A stretch of 64,000 nucleotides of DNA, taken from Pseudomonas putida (GTDB lineage: Bacteria; Pseudomonadota; Gammaproteobacteria; Pseudomonadales; Pseudomonadaceae). Positions 1 to 10,395 of this stretch are shown in pieces. The translations under genes were made by a program, and so were the position numbers. The notes under the pieces were generated by a model. The model was not told where the DNA came from. It did no database searches and saw only the letters and a program-made list of their open reading frames with translations. Each line of letters begins with the position of its first letter. The first letter of the stretch is position 1. The stretch spans positions 2,795,501 to 2,859,500 of the forward strand of contig CP047152.1 of the NCBI GenBank assembly GCA_041879295.1, written 5' to 3'.

Positions 1-2041
1 GCGCGCTGACTTGCACGTGTTTGTCCAGGTCGTGGGTCATGGACAGCCCGTAGACGGTGTAGGACGGTACCCATGCGGTGTTGGCGGTGTTGGCGTACAC
101 CGATGAGACGTAGCGGGCATCGGCCCCGACCTGCCAGCCGGGCGCCAGGTCGTAGGTCAACCAGAGGTTGGCCACGCGCTCGGGGATGTTGACCGGGTTC
201 TTGCCCTTGCGCAAGTACACCACGCCGCTGATGGTCTCGTTGAACTCATCGTATTCGGCATTTACCCAACTGAAGTTGCCTGCCGCCAGCAGCTTGGGCG
301 TGACCTTGAACGAGGCTGCCAGCTCGATGCCGGTGGAGGTCTGCTGGCCCGCCTGCTCGGTGGTGTTCGGCACGGTCGAGGAGGGCACGGAGATATCCTT
401 GCGCACGATGCGATACGCCGCTGCCGTGGCCGAGCCGCGGCCGTCGAGGAAGTCGAACTTGCTGCCTACTTCGACCTGACGGCCGGTGCTCAGGTCGAAG
501 TCGCCGACCTGGTTGATCGAGGCGCTGGTCAGGGTACCGCCTGGTGGTTCGGCCGAGGTACTGTATTGGGTGTACAGGCTGACGTTGGAGGTCAGCTCAT
601 AGACCAGGCCCAGGCGACCGGTGATGGCGTCCCAGCGTCGGTCGAGCCTGGCTCGCGCCACATGGTCGACCACGTCGAAGTCGATATGGTCGTAGCGCAG
701 TGCGGTGATCAATGACAGCTGATCGGTCAGGCGGGTACGGTTCTCGACGAAGGCCGAGGTGGTGTCGGTGGTGGTGGTTCTGCCCTTGGTTATGGGCGCG
801 TCCATACCGGGGATATCGAGGAAGTGCCCGGGTTCGAAGCCGTTCGGGTCAACCGTGTCGAACGCCCCCTTGGACAGCGGGTAGTTGGTTTGCTGGTTGG
901 TGCTGTAGTCCATGCCGAACGCCCAGTCGCTGGCCAGGCCGAACAACTGGCCCTGGTGGGTCAGCTCAAGCCTGTCGCCGTTGACCTCCTGGTCGTGCCG
1001 CTGGCGATAGCCGCCCGAGCGAGCGATGGCGCTGTTGTCGGCGTTGTAGCGATACACTTCGAGATTGCGGTAATCGCGCTGGCCGTTGTAGTGGTAGAAG
1101 GTGTTACGCAGTTGGGTGTTGTCGTCGAAGCGGTAGTCGGTGATCGAGCGCAGCCACCGGGTGCGCTGCTCGTAGCGACCGTCTTCGACGTTGTAGTTGT
1201 TGAAACGGTTGTGCTTGTCGATGTGCAAGGTACCGACCAGTGGCTGCAATACCGGTGTGCCCCAGTAGGGGCTGTCCTCTTGCTCTTCCAGGTATTCGAT
1301 GGCCAGCGTGTGCGAGAGCTGATCGTTGATGTCGCTAAGCAGCGAGAAAGCCAGATTGCCGGCCCCATTCTCCTGCCGATCGATATAGCCGTTGGTGCTG
1401 GTGCGGCTGTAGTCGAGGCGCGCATAGTGGCGCGGGCCGTCGCCCGTGTTCAGCGCCTTGTTGAAGGCGACCGACGTTTCCATGGTGTCGTAGCGTGCAT
1501 AACTGACGCGCCCTTCGAAGGTGTCTTCGTCACGGCTTGCCAGCCGGGTGATGAAATTGAGGCTGCCACCGACAGCGCCGCTGCCGTTGAGGAATGAGGA
1601 TGGCCCGCCGAGCAATTCGACGCGGTCGTAGATCCAGGCGCCCACCGGGCGCGCCGCGCCGCCATACTGCAAATTGATGCCATTGAACAACTGGCTGATC
1701 TGGGCACCGTTGAACCCTCGGTACGACACATACCCCCCCCAGCCGGGCGGAGCCGAGGCGTTAACCCCGGGCAGTGCATTGGCGGCGTCCTGGAAGTTAC
1801 GTGCGCCAATGCGCTCCATGGTCTTGCGGTCGGCAACGCTGACGGAAGCGGGGTTCTCCCTGGCGCTGAGGTTCAGCCGCGAGCCGCTTTCGATGGGGCG
1901 ATCAAGGTCAAGGCGGGTTGCCTCCGTGGGTTGATTGGCTGTGGCCGTGACATTGCTGGCCGGCAGGGTCAGGGTGTCATCCTGCGCCCAGGCACAGGTT
2001 GCGCTGCCAACGAGCAGCGCCAAAGTGGTCATGCGGAACAT
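1..2041 (-). CDS. TonB-dependent siderophore receptor, 3' end outside window
   Basis: Outer-membrane, TonB-energised receptor for a ferric siderophore. Translation from ATG at 2041 (or 2032) gives a signal peptide ending AWA, then a short linker and a plug domain. The plug carries the family pattern of a GVNAS stretch, a YRGF motif, and RVELLGGPSSFLNGSGAVGGSLNFITR-like residues at about 100-160. A long beta-barrel rich in aromatic and Asp/Asn turns follows. The frame stays open to position 1, so the C-terminal barrel strands lie outside the window. There is no extra N-terminal signalling (STN) domain, so transcriptional signalling through an anti-sigma factor is not expected. A DUF2946 gene lies 71 bp upstream on the same strand and may be co-transcribed. 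The siderophore cannot be told from sequence. Confidence 0.9.
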   Translation of the reverse strand, partial: MFRMTTLALLVGSATCAWAQDDTLTLPASNVTATANQPTEATRLDLDRPIESGSRLNLSARENPASVSVADRKTMERIGARNFQDAANALPGVNASAPPGWGGYVSYRGFNGAQISQLFNGINLQYGGAARPVGAWIYDRVELLGGPSSFLNGSGAVGGSLNFITRLASRDEDTFEGRVSYARYDTMETSVAFNKALNTGDGPRHYARLDYSRTSTNGYIDRQENGAGNLAFSLLSDINDQLSHTLAIEYLEEQEDSPYWGTPVLQPLVGTLHIDKHNRFNNYNVEDGRYEQRTRWLRSITDYRFDDNTQLRNTFYHYNGQRDYRNLEVYRYNADNSAIARSGGYRQRHDQEVNGDRLELTHQGQLFGLASDWAFGMDYSTNQQTNYPLSKGAFDTVDPNGFEPGHFLDIPGMDAPITKGRTTTTDTTSAFVENRTRLTDQLSLITALRYDHIDFDVVDHVARARLDRRWDAITGRLGLVYELTSNVSLYTQYSTSAEPPGGTLTSASINQVGDFDLSTGRQVEVGSKFDFLDGRGSATAAAYRIVRKDISVPSSTVPNTTEQAGQQTSTGIELAASFKVTPKLLAAGNFSWVNAEYDEFNETISGVVYLRKGKNPVNIPERVANLWLTYDLAPGWQVGADARYVSSVYANTANTAWVPSYTVYGLSMTHDLDKHVQVSA

Positions 2042-2112
2042 GCAAGGCTTCCTGGCTGAAATCGGTGAGCACACGTCCGCTGCCGATCAGGCGGCACGGG
2101 GACGTGGCGATG

Positions 2113-2502
2113 TCAGAACGCGAGAAGCGAAGCAGGAGAGGCGCGGGGGTTGACCAGTGGCCAACGCTGCTTGGGCAGGCGTGGTGGAGGTTGGTTGGGT
2201 AAGGGGCTGCCCGGCTCGCCGGCGAGCAAGGTCAGCAGGCCAAAAAATACGGCCAGCAGCGTGGCGCTGAACAGGCTGGCGATCACGCAGTCACCGCCGG
2301 CAGGCAGGGCCGAATCGCTTAAGTCTTGCTCACCTTGGTACATGCCGCTGCTGTCAGCCGTGCACCAAGCGGCATCATCCATGCCAGCCAGGCGCAACCC
2401 GGCCATTTGCCCATGGCCCATGGCGCACAACAACGAGCCGAACAGGATGCTGAAATACAGCACCCAGGCGACCTGTGATCGTGTGTGGTGGGCCAGCTTC
2501 AT
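2113..2502 (-). CDS. DUF2946-type small membrane protein
   Basis: 129-residue protein with an N-terminal hydrophobic segment (about 10-30), a polar middle containing two Cys and several Met/His, a second strong membrane segment (about 78-95) and a Pro-rich tail. This layout matches DUF2946-family proteins that often precede TonB receptor genes in Pseudomonas, sometimes in copper-linked operons. Here it sits 71 bp upstream of the receptor gene on the same strand, suggesting a shared transcript. The metal-binding idea is only suggested by the Met/His/Cys content; no function is established. Confidence 0.6.
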   Translation of the reverse strand: MKLAHHTRSQVAWVLYFSILFGSLLCAMGHGQMAGLRLAGMDDAAWCTADSSGMYQGEQDLSDSALPAGGDCVIASLFSATLLAVFFGLLTLLAGEPGSPLPNQPPPRLPKQRWPLVNPRASPASLLAF

Positions 2503-2629
2503 GACGGGACTCGGCGTGACAACGGAATGATCAGGTTTGGAGTTGGCGACGGATTCTACATCTTCTGAGGTATCTGAACAGGGGGACTTTTCAAGCGCGA
2601 ATATTCAATCGGGTACAGGCGCACGAGAC

Positions 2630-3913
2630 TTAGTGGACACCTATGAGTTCGGCAGCAAGCGCGCGGAGTTCGTCCTTGTCCTGTTGAAGCACAAGCCCAC
2701 TGCCCGCGTGTGCAAGCAATCGCGCGGCATGCCGGCTGCAGGCGGGCCGAAATGCATGGGGGTTGATGTGCGCCAGGCTGACAAGGGCTTTGATCAAGCG
2801 CAGATTGACCTCGTGCAAAGCTGCGCCGTCCCGGCTGATCGGTGCAAAGAAATCGTCAAACAGGTCATCCGCCACCAGTGCACGCACATAGACCTGCGCG
2901 CATTCGTTATCCGTACTCTGCGCCACGGGATGCAGTTTCCCCCAACACGTCAAGCACCGAATGCCGCGCCCAATGATGTCGATGGCTGTACCGGGATCAT
3001 TTACCGCAGGGGACAGCGCTCGCGAGGCAATCTCGGACAACACCGAAAGCCCGAAGCGCGGGTCATGCTCGAACGTTCTCCTGAGGCCGATGCTCAAGGC
3101 AGCGAAAATATCGATGTCCAGCGCGCCATTGTCATTGAGCGGCTCACCGTTCACGGCCAAGGCCCGCGCAACCACCATACCCTCATGGACAAAGGTGCCA
3201 GGCAGGACTTCGAGATAAATTCGAATCTTGGTGTCCGTCGCAATCCTGTTTAGCGTAAGGACATCGATGTGCTGTACATAGCCTGTCTGGCCGCTTTTCA
3301 CTTCATGGGCTGCCCCAGCAAGCTTGAGGTCAGGCGGGTAGGCTGCACCGCCCAGATAGGGGTGTTCAACACGCTGCTCGATGGCTTTGATCACAGCTTT
3401 TTCGACACGGTCGATCGTCTCGCCCACGCGCCCTAGCTTGGAGAGGTGATCAATCCAGCGCAGCAAGGTGTAAATGATCAGGACCACAACCGCAATCGTC
3501 ACGGTGAAAAGCACTACACGACCTTGTGTACCGTAGGCTCCGGTACTCAGTGCAATGATACCGACGAGGCTGAAGAGAAAGGACCCGATGAAGGTCGCCA
3601 GAGCGTTCTGGGTCGTGGCGTCCTCCATGACCAACGAAGTGGCGCGCGGGGTTACGCCACTGCTGGCGGCACTGTAGGCCGAGACCATTGTACTCAGCGA
3701 AAACGTTGTGACGGCCAGCATGCTCGAGGCGATGATACCCAATATCTTGTCAACCGCATCTGCACCGATACGGGCAGGCAAGGTGACGGGGACCGCATCC
3801 TTGAGCACCACGGCCACCAACGCCGTAACCACCCCCAACAGGGAGAAAAGCGTTGCCCTGAACCAGAGACGCTTGGCAATTCTCGTAGCCAACCAACGCC
3901 AGCGAGCTATCAT
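2630..3913 (-). CDS. DUF2254 predicted membrane protein
   Basis: 427 residues. Four hydrophobic segments lie in the first ~150 residues (about 15-40, 58-80, 105-130, 130-150), followed by a long soluble domain. This is the usual architecture and length of DUF2254 inner-membrane proteins, whose role is unknown. The start is ATG at 3913 with a strong AAAGGAGGA Shine-Dalgarno sequence just upstream. The 3' end faces the DUF2946 gene start about 130 bp away. It is a single-gene unit as far as can be seen; the LysR gene upstream is on the same strand, 32 bp away. Confidence 0.85.
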   Translation of the reverse strand: MIARWRWLATRIAKRLWFRATLFSLLGVVTALVAVVLKDAVPVTLPARIGADAVDKILGIIASSMLAVTTFSLSTMVSAYSAASSGVTPRATSLVMEDATTQNALATFIGSFLFSLVGIIALSTGAYGTQGRVVLFTVTIAVVVLIIYTLLRWIDHLSKLGRVGETIDRVEKAVIKAIEQRVEHPYLGGAAYPPDLKLAGAAHEVKSGQTGYVQHIDVLTLNRIATDTKIRIYLEVLPGTFVHEGMVVARALAVNGEPLNDNGALDIDIFAALSIGLRRTFEHDPRFGLSVLSEIASRALSPAVNDPGTAIDIIGRGIRCLTCWGKLHPVAQSTDNECAQVYVRALVADDLFDDFFAPISRDGAALHEVNLRLIKALVSLAHINPHAFRPACSRHAARLLAHAGSGLVLQQDKDELRALAAELIGVH

Positions 3914-3945
3914 GAAGTCCTCCTTTTTGCCGAGAGTGTAGGCCC

Positions 3946-4818
3946 TTAGGGGAAGTTGCAGTTATTCATAAGCTGTTCCTTCAAAACCTCCACAGCTTTA
4001 GGCCTTCTGGGGGTGGACTTGTAAAGCAGGACGACCTGGCGCATGTAACTGTCAGCCTCCGACACGGGGGTTGCATGTACGTCGTCAGTCTTCAATCCCG
4101 CCCAGTACGGGACAACAGAAGCCCCCATGCCTTTTGCGACCATGATGTGGATTGCATCTAGCGCATCCAGATTACACAGCACATCGGGCTGCAGGTTATT
4201 GTCATTCAGGTATTGCTGTGCAATCTGCCCACCCCAGGCATTTGAGTCATATCGAATCAGGTTTCGCCCAAGAATCGTCGAGCGGACGTTGCGCTTGTCA
4301 ATGGGGTCTTTGGTCAAAAGCATCAGGGGTTCTTCTCGAAGCACCTGCATACGCAAGGTTTTGGGGACGTTGAAGGGCGGACATACCATGATTCCCGCAT
4401 CAAGCTCTCCGGAAGCCACGTGTTCGTAAAGACTGCGCGAGTCCCCCGGGGTGATGCGTAGCCTCAATTGCGGAGCAATGGTTGATAGCTGGTTCATGGC
4501 CTCCGGCAATATGCCTGTCAACGCGGTAGAAATCGCGCCAATCTTGAGATACCCGGACAGGCTGCTGGTGTCCATATCCTCCTTTAGCTCTGCTGCCCCC
4601 TGGATCAGATCTCGAATCTTCGGCAGCAACGACAGGCATTTCTCGGTCGGTTCGACAGCGTGTGCGCTTCGGATCAGGAGTTCGCACGCCAGTGACTTCT
4701 CGAGTGCTTGTATACGTTGGCTGACTGCAGGTGCTGTCAGGTTTTCCCGTCGAGCAGCCGCTGCAATCGAGCCAGTTTCTATTACCGCAATCAGGCTTTC
4801 GAGAAATCGAGTGTCCAA
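3946..4818 (-). CDS. LysR-family transcriptional regulator
   Basis: 290 residues. The N-terminal winged helix-turn-helix (about 1-60, with the family pattern FLESLIAVIETGSIAAAA and AVSQRIQALE) is followed by a periplasmic-binding-protein-like effector domain (about 90-290). The start appears to be TTG at 4818, with AAAGGA about six bases upstream; no ATG fits this frame better. It is divergent from the VOC gene at 4920, and the ~100 bp between them would hold the usual LysR operator. It therefore probably regulates the VOC/symporter pair. The effector is unknown. Confidence 0.9.
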   Translation of the reverse strand: MDTRFLESLIAVIETGSIAAAARRENLTAPAVSQRIQALEKSLACELLIRSAHAVEPTEKCLSLLPKIRDLIQGAAELKEDMDTSSLSGYLKIGAISTALTGILPEAMNQLSTIAPQLRLRITPGDSRSLYEHVASGELDAGIMVCPPFNVPKTLRMQVLREEPLMLLTKDPIDKRNVRSTILGRNLIRYDSNAWGGQIAQQYLNDNNLQPDVLCNLDALDAIHIMVAKGMGASVVPYWAGLKTDDVHATPVSEADSYMRQVVLLYKSTPRRPKAVEVLKEQLMNNCNFP

Positions 4819-4919
4819 AACATTTCCTTTCGCTGAGAGATGGAAAAATGCGCTTTAGCACTTGCGCGAGGCTACGCTAACCTCCCCAAAAGTTCTATCA
4901 GAAACCAAAGAGGGTAGTT

Positions 4920-5333
4920 ATGAAATCGTTATTTCATGTTTCATACCATGTTACAGATCTCGAAGCATCGCGTAACTTCTACGGTAACATTCTCGGCTGC
5001 AAAGAAGGCCGCACGAGTGAAACTTATGTGGATTACGATTTCTTCGGCCACCAGATTTCGCTTCACAAAGGTGTGCCCTTTCCAACTACCCGTACCGGCA
5101 AGGTTGGCGACCATGAAGTGCTGATGCCGCATATCGGCTTGGTGCTGCATCTGGATGACTGGTTCGCGATGGCAGACCGCCTGGCGTTTCATGGTGTGCA
5201 GTTCGACATACCGCCGGTTGTACGATTCCCTGGCCAACCTGGGGAGCAGCGAACGATGTTTTTCCTGGACCCCAGTGGCAACCCGATCGAGATCAAAGGG
5301 TTCAAGGACTTTGAAGGTGTTTTTGCCACCTGA
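4920..5333 (+). CDS. VOC (glyoxalase/dioxygenase fold) protein
   Basis: 137 residues of the vicinal-oxygen-chelate fold. The protein opens FHVSYHVTDLEASRNFY, typical of the first beta-alpha-beta module, and has FFLDPSGNPIEIKGF near the end, where a metal-binding Glu is expected. His-8 and Glu near residue 124 are plausible metal ligands. Such single-module proteins act as glyoxalase-like, dioxygenase or resistance enzymes; the exact reaction cannot be told. It lies divergent from a LysR regulator and upstream of a dicarboxylate/amino-acid symporter, so a role in catabolism of a transported acid is a reasonable inference. Confidence 0.8.
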   Translation: MKSLFHVSYHVTDLEASRNFYGNILGCKEGRTSETYVDYDFFGHQISLHKGVPFPTTRTGKVGDHEVLMPHIGLVLHLDDWFAMADRLAFHGVQFDIPPVVRFPGQPGEQRTMFFLDPSGNPIEIKGFKDFEGVFAT

Positions 5334-5490
5334 TTGGCAAAAACGTCCGGGACGCTCCCCCGCTTTGTCTGCATGAAGTAAGAGGCGTGTATCGGTAAGT
5401 GGCCACTCAATAAAAATAACAGGTTCCAACGATGTGTTTGGCATTTTTGCCGGCCAATGTACAGTCCAAATTATAATAACTGGAGGACGT

Positions 5491-6813
5491 ATGGCGAAGA
5501 CTAGTCTAGTGACTAGAATTATTGCAGGTCTTGTGCTCGGGGTTGTAGTGGGGGCACTTCTCAATTTCTTTCCCGAGTACAAAGCTTGGATAACCAGCAA
5601 CCTTTTGCAACCCGTCGGCGATATTTTCATCAAGATGATGAAGATGATTGTCGTACCCCTCGTGTTCGCGTGCATGGTCGGCGCGATCGCAGGCAATGGT
5701 GATAACAAGGCGATAGGGCGGGTAGGGGTGAAAGCCCTGTTCTACTTCTTCGTCGTGACCAGCATCGCAATTGTTTGTGGCCTGCTGGTTGGCAATCTTG
5801 CGCAGCCGGGCGTAGGTGCCAACTTGACCACCCTTGCAAACACCCAAACGCTCTCGCTTCCCTCTGCCTCGGAGAGCACAGGGTTTGGTCAAGTCATCCT
5901 CAATATCATCCCGGACAATATCGTCGGTGCAATGGCGCAAGGAAAGCTGCTGCCTGTCCTGTTCTTCTCGGTCATGTTCGGCTTTGGGCTAAGTGCTCTG
6001 GACAAAGAGAAGAAAATGCCGCTGATCGCGGTAGTCAATGCCATTTCCGCGACGATGTTCAAAGTGACGCATATCGTGATGCATTACTCACCCATCGGGA
6101 TTTTTGGCCTGATCGGCGTGACGGTCGCCAACTTCGGGCTTTCCGCATTGCTGCCTCTGGCAAAACTGATTGCCGTCACCTACATCGCGGTCATTCTGTT
6201 CGGCGTGGTCGTGCTGGGCGGCATCGCGAAGGTTGCAGGGATCAACATCTTCGACCTGATCAAGGCGATCAAGGATGAGTTGATCCTGGCGTTCAGTACT
6301 GCCGCCTCGGCGACTGTCATGCCCCAGTTGATTGAAAAGGTCGAGGCCTACGGTGCGCCGCGTTCGATTGCTACGTTGGTTATCCCTACGGGTTATTCCT
6401 TCAATCTGGATGGCGCATCGCTTTTCGTGGGCATCGGCACGCTGTTCATCGCGCAGCTCTATGAAATTCCCCTGAGCCTGGCTGACCAGGCGATGCTGAT
6501 CATCATCATGGTGCTGACCTCCAAGGGCGCAGCCGGCGTTCCGGGGGCCATGTTCGTGATCTTGACCGCTACGCTGACCAGTGCCGGTCTGCCTGTGGAA
6601 GGTATTGCGTTCATCGCCGGAGTCTATCGCTTGATGGACATGCCGATCACGGCGCTGAATGTCTTGGGCAACGCACTGGCGCCTCTGGTTGTGGCGAAGT
6701 GGGAGAACCAATACCGGATGCCTGCTGCCCCGATGGTAGCTGCCGAGGAGCGTTCGCAGGCAACGACGATTGCTGCGAGCGCTTTCGTCGAAACCGTCGA
6801 CAAACCGGCTTAG
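5491..6813 (+). CDS. Dicarboxylate/amino acid:cation symporter (DAACS family)
   Basis: 440-residue inner-membrane Na+/H+-coupled symporter of the DctA/GltP family. It has eight or more hydrophobic segments, the Ser-rich re-entrant motif ([14 protein letters not shown], about residue 270), the signature with [11 protein letters not shown], and the second hairpin with [10 protein letters not shown] (about 350). The ATG at 5491 is chosen because TGGAGGA lies 5 bases upstream and the protein then starts [10 protein letters not shown], as in relatives; an upstream in-frame start would add 19 unlikely residues. It follows the VOC gene by about 160 bp and probably shares LysR control. Its stop overlaps the convergent folE2 stop by 4 bp. 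Confidence 0.9.
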   Translation: MAKTSLVTRIIAGLVLGVVVGALLNFFPEYKAWITSNLLQPVGDIFIKMMKMIVVPLVFACMVGAIAGNGDNKAIGRVGVKALFYFFVVTSIAIVCGLLVGNLAQPGVGANLTTLANTQTLSLPSASESTGFGQVILNIIPDNIVGAMAQGKLLPVLFFSVMFGFGLSALDKEKKMPLIAVVNAISATMFKVTHIVMHYSPIGIFGLIGVTVANFGLSALLPLAKLIAVTYIAVILFGVVVLGGIAKVAGINIFDLIKAIKDELILAFSTAASATVMPQLIEKVEAYGAPRSIATLVIPTGYSFNLDGASLFVGIGTLFIAQLYEIPLSLADQAMLIIIMVLTSKGAAGVPGAMFVILTATLTSAGLPVEGIAFIAGVYRLMDMPITALNVLGNALAPLVVAKWENQYRMPAAPMVAAEERSQATTIAASAFVETVDKPA

Positions 6814-7718
6814 CCAGGGGCCTGCGGAGTAGACCAGGCCGAGGCGTCGTGCGGATGCAGGCTTTCCAGGTGGCGGACGTGCACCTGGGTGTCGCGATAA
6901 GCGCTAAGGCATACCTGTATGCGCCGCGCAGCGTCCTCGACGAACATCAGGTTCTGCCCGTTGAGCGCTGCGAAAGCCTGTTCGTCAGCCCGTTTCACGG
7001 CGGTCTGAACCGGCGTGCGCAAAGCGCCTTCGACTTGGTCGATCAAGGCCAGCAACCCGAGATCCGGAGCATCGGCAGGCACCGCGACGCGCACCCGAGC
7101 TTCGCTACGTTGGCTGTGAGGCGTCGCCAGCGACGCGTTGCTGCGCAGCCACTGCGCGACGGCGCCGGCTTCAAGCAGTGGCTGGTCCTTGAAGGTTCGC
7201 AGGAAGCTGTCTTCAATCAACTGCCGGGAGAGAGCGGCCGAGCATGGGCAGGTCGAGGAGTAGCCGATCCTGACCTCAATATTCAGGTTCAGCGCCCCGC
7301 CGACCTTCGTCGCGAGCACGTGAACCGGGTACGACTTCCATCCAGAGAGACCCTCGGTCACCAGTGCAGGGCGGCGAACCAGCAAGTCGAAATCCAGGCG
7401 CAACCTGGCATTGCGGCTTTCGCAATCCTGATGGCTGTCGATCATCTCCTGCAACAGCGCAAAGAGGCTTGCCGGCGACACCGCCGCAGCCTGCCCCCAT
7501 GCGTCCAGCAGGCGATACAGCCTGGACATGTGAATGCCTTTGACGTGCGGTGCCGGCAGGTCGACCTGAACATCCGCCCGGGCGTGCAGTTCACGCTGGT
7601 AGGTCGCTTCCTGGATCCTTACCGGCAGGTCGATACCCTGCATGCCGACCCATTGCAGCGGGCTGAGGCTGGGGGCCAGGTCGGTGACGGAAACGTCGGG
7701 TAGTGCTGAGCTCATCAT
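6810..7718 (-). CDS. folE2: GTP cyclohydrolase IB (FolE2 / COG1469)
   Basis: 302 residues; converts GTP to dihydroneopterin triphosphate, the first step of folate and queuosine synthesis, using metals other than zinc. The family's Cys motif STCPCS is at about 155-160 (Cys157 the likely catalytic/metal residue), and a His-rich SHQD element is near residue 95. Bacteria use FolE2 when the Zn-dependent FolE is starved of zinc. A palindromic Zur box lies about 70 bp upstream, which supports Zur-controlled expression under zinc limitation. Translation may start at either of two adjacent ATGs (7718 or 7715). Confidence 0.93.
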   Translation of the reverse strand: MMSSALPDVSVTDLAPSLSPLQWVGMQGIDLPVRIQEATYQRELHARADVQVDLPAPHVKGIHMSRLYRLLDAWGQAAAVSPASLFALLQEMIDSHQDCESRNARLRLDFDLLVRRPALVTEGLSGWKSYPVHVLATKVGGALNLNIEVRIGYSSTCPCSAALSRQLIEDSFLRTFKDQPLLEAGAVAQWLRSNASLATPHSQRSEARVRVAVPADAPDLGLLALIDQVEGALRTPVQTAVKRADEQAFAALNGQNLMFVEDAARRIQVCLSAYRDTQVHVRHLESLHPHDASAWSTPQAPG

Positions 7719-7787
7719 TTATATCCAGTGGTGGGAGCCTTGCACGTGGCAGCAAGGGGTATGAATCAGTTTCAGATTACTGGCTGA

Positions 7788-7800
7788 GTTATAACATAAC
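7788..7800 (-). promoter_or_regulatory. Zur box upstream of folE2
   Basis: GTTATAACATAAC is an inverted repeat (GTTAT-N3-ATAAC) and matches the known gamma-proteobacterial Zur operator core. It lies 70 bp before folE2, a gene controlled by Zur in many Pseudomonas. AT-rich promoter-like sequence surrounds it. Confidence 0.8.
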
Positions 7801-8196
7801 AATAAGGGCAGGTTGCAAATCACGTCCTGACTCTTGAGCAGGCAGAGGCGGGAAGCCGCTTCGCTTGAGGCTGCTGGCGCGGGAGAAAAAACTATTGGAT
7901 AAGATCGACGCTGACCTGAAGCGCGTTGGGCTTCAGATTCACGAGCGGTCGCGCAAACAGAGGCGGCCCGTGCTGCAGTAACTACCTATCGCGCATTGGG
8001 AGGAGGGTGGTCACCCTCCTTAATGGTAGTGATGGTGGAGGATTTCCCCACCCGCACGGGGCCAGCAACGTGCAGGCCGGAACGCTGCAGTGACAACTCG
8101 CTCCAGAACGCTCGGGCAGGCGTTGCGATTGGTGCTTCAGTTCCCATCGTTATCTCGACGGCTCGAATGGGGATGGGGGCTTGCCCCCTCGCCCAG
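7801..8196. other. Intergenic region with a possible gene remnant
   Basis: No complete gene is visible. On the + strand, about 7862-7981, one frame reads as a charged, helix-prone peptide (LLAREKKLLDKIDADL and on) ending at TAA 7979-7981. It has no start codon and no ribosome-binding site and looks like the tail of a lost gene. The rest is featureless apart from a hairpin at 8001-8020. Confidence 0.35.
8001..8020 (-). terminator. Hairpin downstream of paoC
   Basis: A 9-bp perfect inverted repeat, AGGAGGGTG / CACCCTCCT, with only 2 bases between. It lies about 180 bp beyond the paoC stop and has no U-tract, so it could be a terminator or simply an RNA stem. Confidence 0.3.
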
Positions 8197-10395
8197 TCAC
8201 AGCACCTTGTCGAGCGTGATCGGAAACTCTCTCACACGCTTGCCCGTGGCATGGTAGACCGCGTTGGCTACCGCGGCTGCCACCCCGACGACGCCGATTT
8301 CACCTACGCCCTTGGATCCCAGTTCATTGATGATGTCGTCGTGCTCTTCAACGAAGATGACTTCGATATCCCCGCAGTCTGCGTTGACCGGGATGTGGTA
8401 CTCCGCCAGGTTGTGGTTGACGATGCGACCCAACCGATGGTCGGTGAGCGCGGCTTCGTGCAGGGCCATACCCATGCCCCACACAACGCCTCCCAAGATC
8501 TGGCTGCGCGCGGTTTTCGGGTTGACTACCCGTCCCGCCGCCACGGCGCTGACCACCCGTACTACCTTGATCGTGCCAAGGTCCTCGTCGACGTGGACTT
8601 CCACGAACACCGCCGAATGCGTGGCGGTGGAGAACGGTTCACGCCTGGCGCCGGGCTCCGCGTCGACTTGCACTTCGAACTCACCTTCGGGGGCGCTGGC
8701 GATGATGTCCGCCAAGGCCAGGCGATGGCTGCCTGCGTGCAGGTAGCCATCGGCGAACACGATCTGCTCCCGGGCCGTGCTGGCCACTTGGGGGTACATC
8801 TTGCGCGCATGTTCCAGCACTTTGGTGCGCAGTATATGGCAGGCCTGGCGGACGGCCGAGCCGACCGACGACACCGTGAACGATCCTCCCTGAAGGGGTG
8901 CGGTGGGCAGTGAAGAATCACCCAGCACGAAGGTGACATCCTGCACCCTGGCGCCAGCCGCGTCGGCTGCGATCTGCGTCATGACGGTATAAGTGCCGGT
9001 CCCGATATCGGTGGTGGCACTGCAGACGGTGAGGTGGCCTTTGGCATCGAAGCGCGCTTTGGCGCTGGCTTTCATCTGCATGGCTTCCCAGACGCCGCCG
9101 GCCATCCCCCAACCGACCAGCTGGTTGCCATGGCGCATGCTGCGCGGTTGCGGATTACGGTTTTGCCAGCCAAAACGTTCGGCACCTTGCCGGTAGCACG
9201 CCAGCAGTTCCTTGCTGGAGTAGGGCTTGCCCTCGTTGGCATTGCTGGCGGCAAAATTGCGGCGGCGCAGCTCGAGCGGGTCAATCTGCGCTGCACAGGC
9301 AAGCTCATCCATGGCGCATTCCAGGGCAATCATCCCCGACGCGGCGCCAGGCGCTCGCATGTCCAACGGGGTGTACACATCGAGCGAGGCCAGGCGATAG
9401 CTGAGGGCAACGTTGTCGCACTGGTAGAGCATGCCACTCCATTCCACCACGTGCTCGGTGAAGTCCTCGAAGCGGGAGGTCTGGCCAAGCGCATCGTGGG
9501 CGATCGCCAGCAACTGCCCGTTTGCGTCAGCACCCAGGCGCAGGCGCTGCTCGGTGCGGGGCCGGTAGCCAAAGGTGAACATCTGCTGGCGAGTCAGCGT
9601 GACGCGCACCGAACGCTGCAGGTGCAACGCCGCCATCACTGCCAGCGGCAACTGGTACTGCGGACGCAAGCCCGAGCCGAAGGCACCGCCGACGAATGCC
9701 GCGCGCACGCGGATGTTTGCCTTGGGCAGGCCAAACACCTTGTGCAGGTAGTCCTGGCAGTTTTGTGTGCCTTGGGTCTTGTCGTGGATTTCCAGCGTGC
9801 CGTCGCCTTTGTAGAGTACGGTTGACGCATGGGGCTCCATCGGGTTGTGGTACTCGTTGGCTGTCAGGTAGGTGGCATCCACCTGCACCGGGGCCCCGGC
9901 AAACTGAGCGGCAAAGTCACCACGCGGCGCCGGTGTCTCGGTGAGTGCTGCATGCGACTGTTGGCATGCGCCCAGGTCGGTCTGGTGGGCCTCCTCGGCA
10001 TACTCGATCCTGATCAGCGAACCCGCATACCGGGCCAGTTCGAGGGTTTGGGCAACCACCAGCGCCAGCGGTTGCCCATTGTAGAGGACTCGTTCATTGA
10101 ACAAGGGCCTAAACGGCGCCCCCTTCGCGGAGTCGGCGTCGCTGTAGTTGTCGTCATAACTGGAAATATGCGGACGATGTGCATGGTCGAGCACGGCGAT
10201 CACCCCCGGCACGCGCATTGCCTGCGCACTGTCGATGTTGAGTACCCGACCGCGGGCGATGGTACTGGACACGACGCTGCCATGGAGCAGGCCTGTCTCG
10301 GGGTATTCGCCCGCGTAGCGCGCCTGCCCGGTGACCTTCGCCATGCCGTCCACGCGGTCCAGGGGCGTGCCAACTACTGGTGTGGAGTTGATCAT
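8197..10395 (-). CDS. paoC: Xanthine-dehydrogenase-family molybdopterin-binding subunit (PaoC-like aldehyde oxidoreductase)
   Basis: 732-residue large subunit that binds the molybdenum-cytosine-dinucleotide cofactor and oxidises aldehydes or related substrates. It starts with [21 protein letters not shown], the family opening, contains GGAFGSG (about 250) and ends with the GVGEIG motif near the catalytic Glu. The ATG at 10395 overlaps the stop of paoB (ATGA), showing translational coupling; an alternative upstream start would add six residues. It is the last gene of the paoA-paoB-paoC operon. Length and subunit order match E. coli PaoABC. The physiological substrate is inferred only. Confidence 0.88.
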   Translation of the reverse strand: MINSTPVVGTPLDRVDGMAKVTGQARYAGEYPETGLLHGSVVSSTIARGRVLNIDSAQAMRVPGVIAVLDHAHRPHISSYDDNYSDADSAKGAPFRPLFNERVLYNGQPLALVVAQTLELARYAGSLIRIEYAEEAHQTDLGACQQSHAALTETPAPRGDFAAQFAGAPVQVDATYLTANEYHNPMEPHASTVLYKGDGTLEIHDKTQGTQNCQDYLHKVFGLPKANIRVRAAFVGGAFGSGLRPQYQLPLAVMAALHLQRSVRVTLTRQQMFTFGYRPRTEQRLRLGADANGQLLAIAHDALGQTSRFEDFTEHVVEWSGMLYQCDNVALSYRLASLDVYTPLDMRAPGAASGMIALECAMDELACAAQIDPLELRRRNFAASNANEGKPYSSKELLACYRQGAERFGWQNRNPQPRSMRHGNQLVGWGMAGGVWEAMQMKASAKARFDAKGHLTVCSATTDIGTGTYTVMTQIAADAAGARVQDVTFVLGDSSLPTAPLQGGSFTVSSVGSAVRQACHILRTKVLEHARKMYPQVASTAREQIVFADGYLHAGSHRLALADIIASAPEGEFEVQVDAEPGARREPFSTATHSAVFVEVHVDEDLGTIKVVRVVSAVAAGRVVNPKTARSQILGGVVWGMGMALHEAALTDHRLGRIVNHNLAEYHIPVNADCGDIEVIFVEEHDDIINELGSKGVGEIGVVGVAAAVANAVYHATGKRVREFPITLDKVL

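Noticed and set aside
824..1597. Long plus-strand open frame opposite the siderophore receptor gene
   Set aside because: Antisense shadow in GC-rich DNA; its residues are Val/Ala/Arg-rich without domains, while the minus strand encodes a clear receptor.
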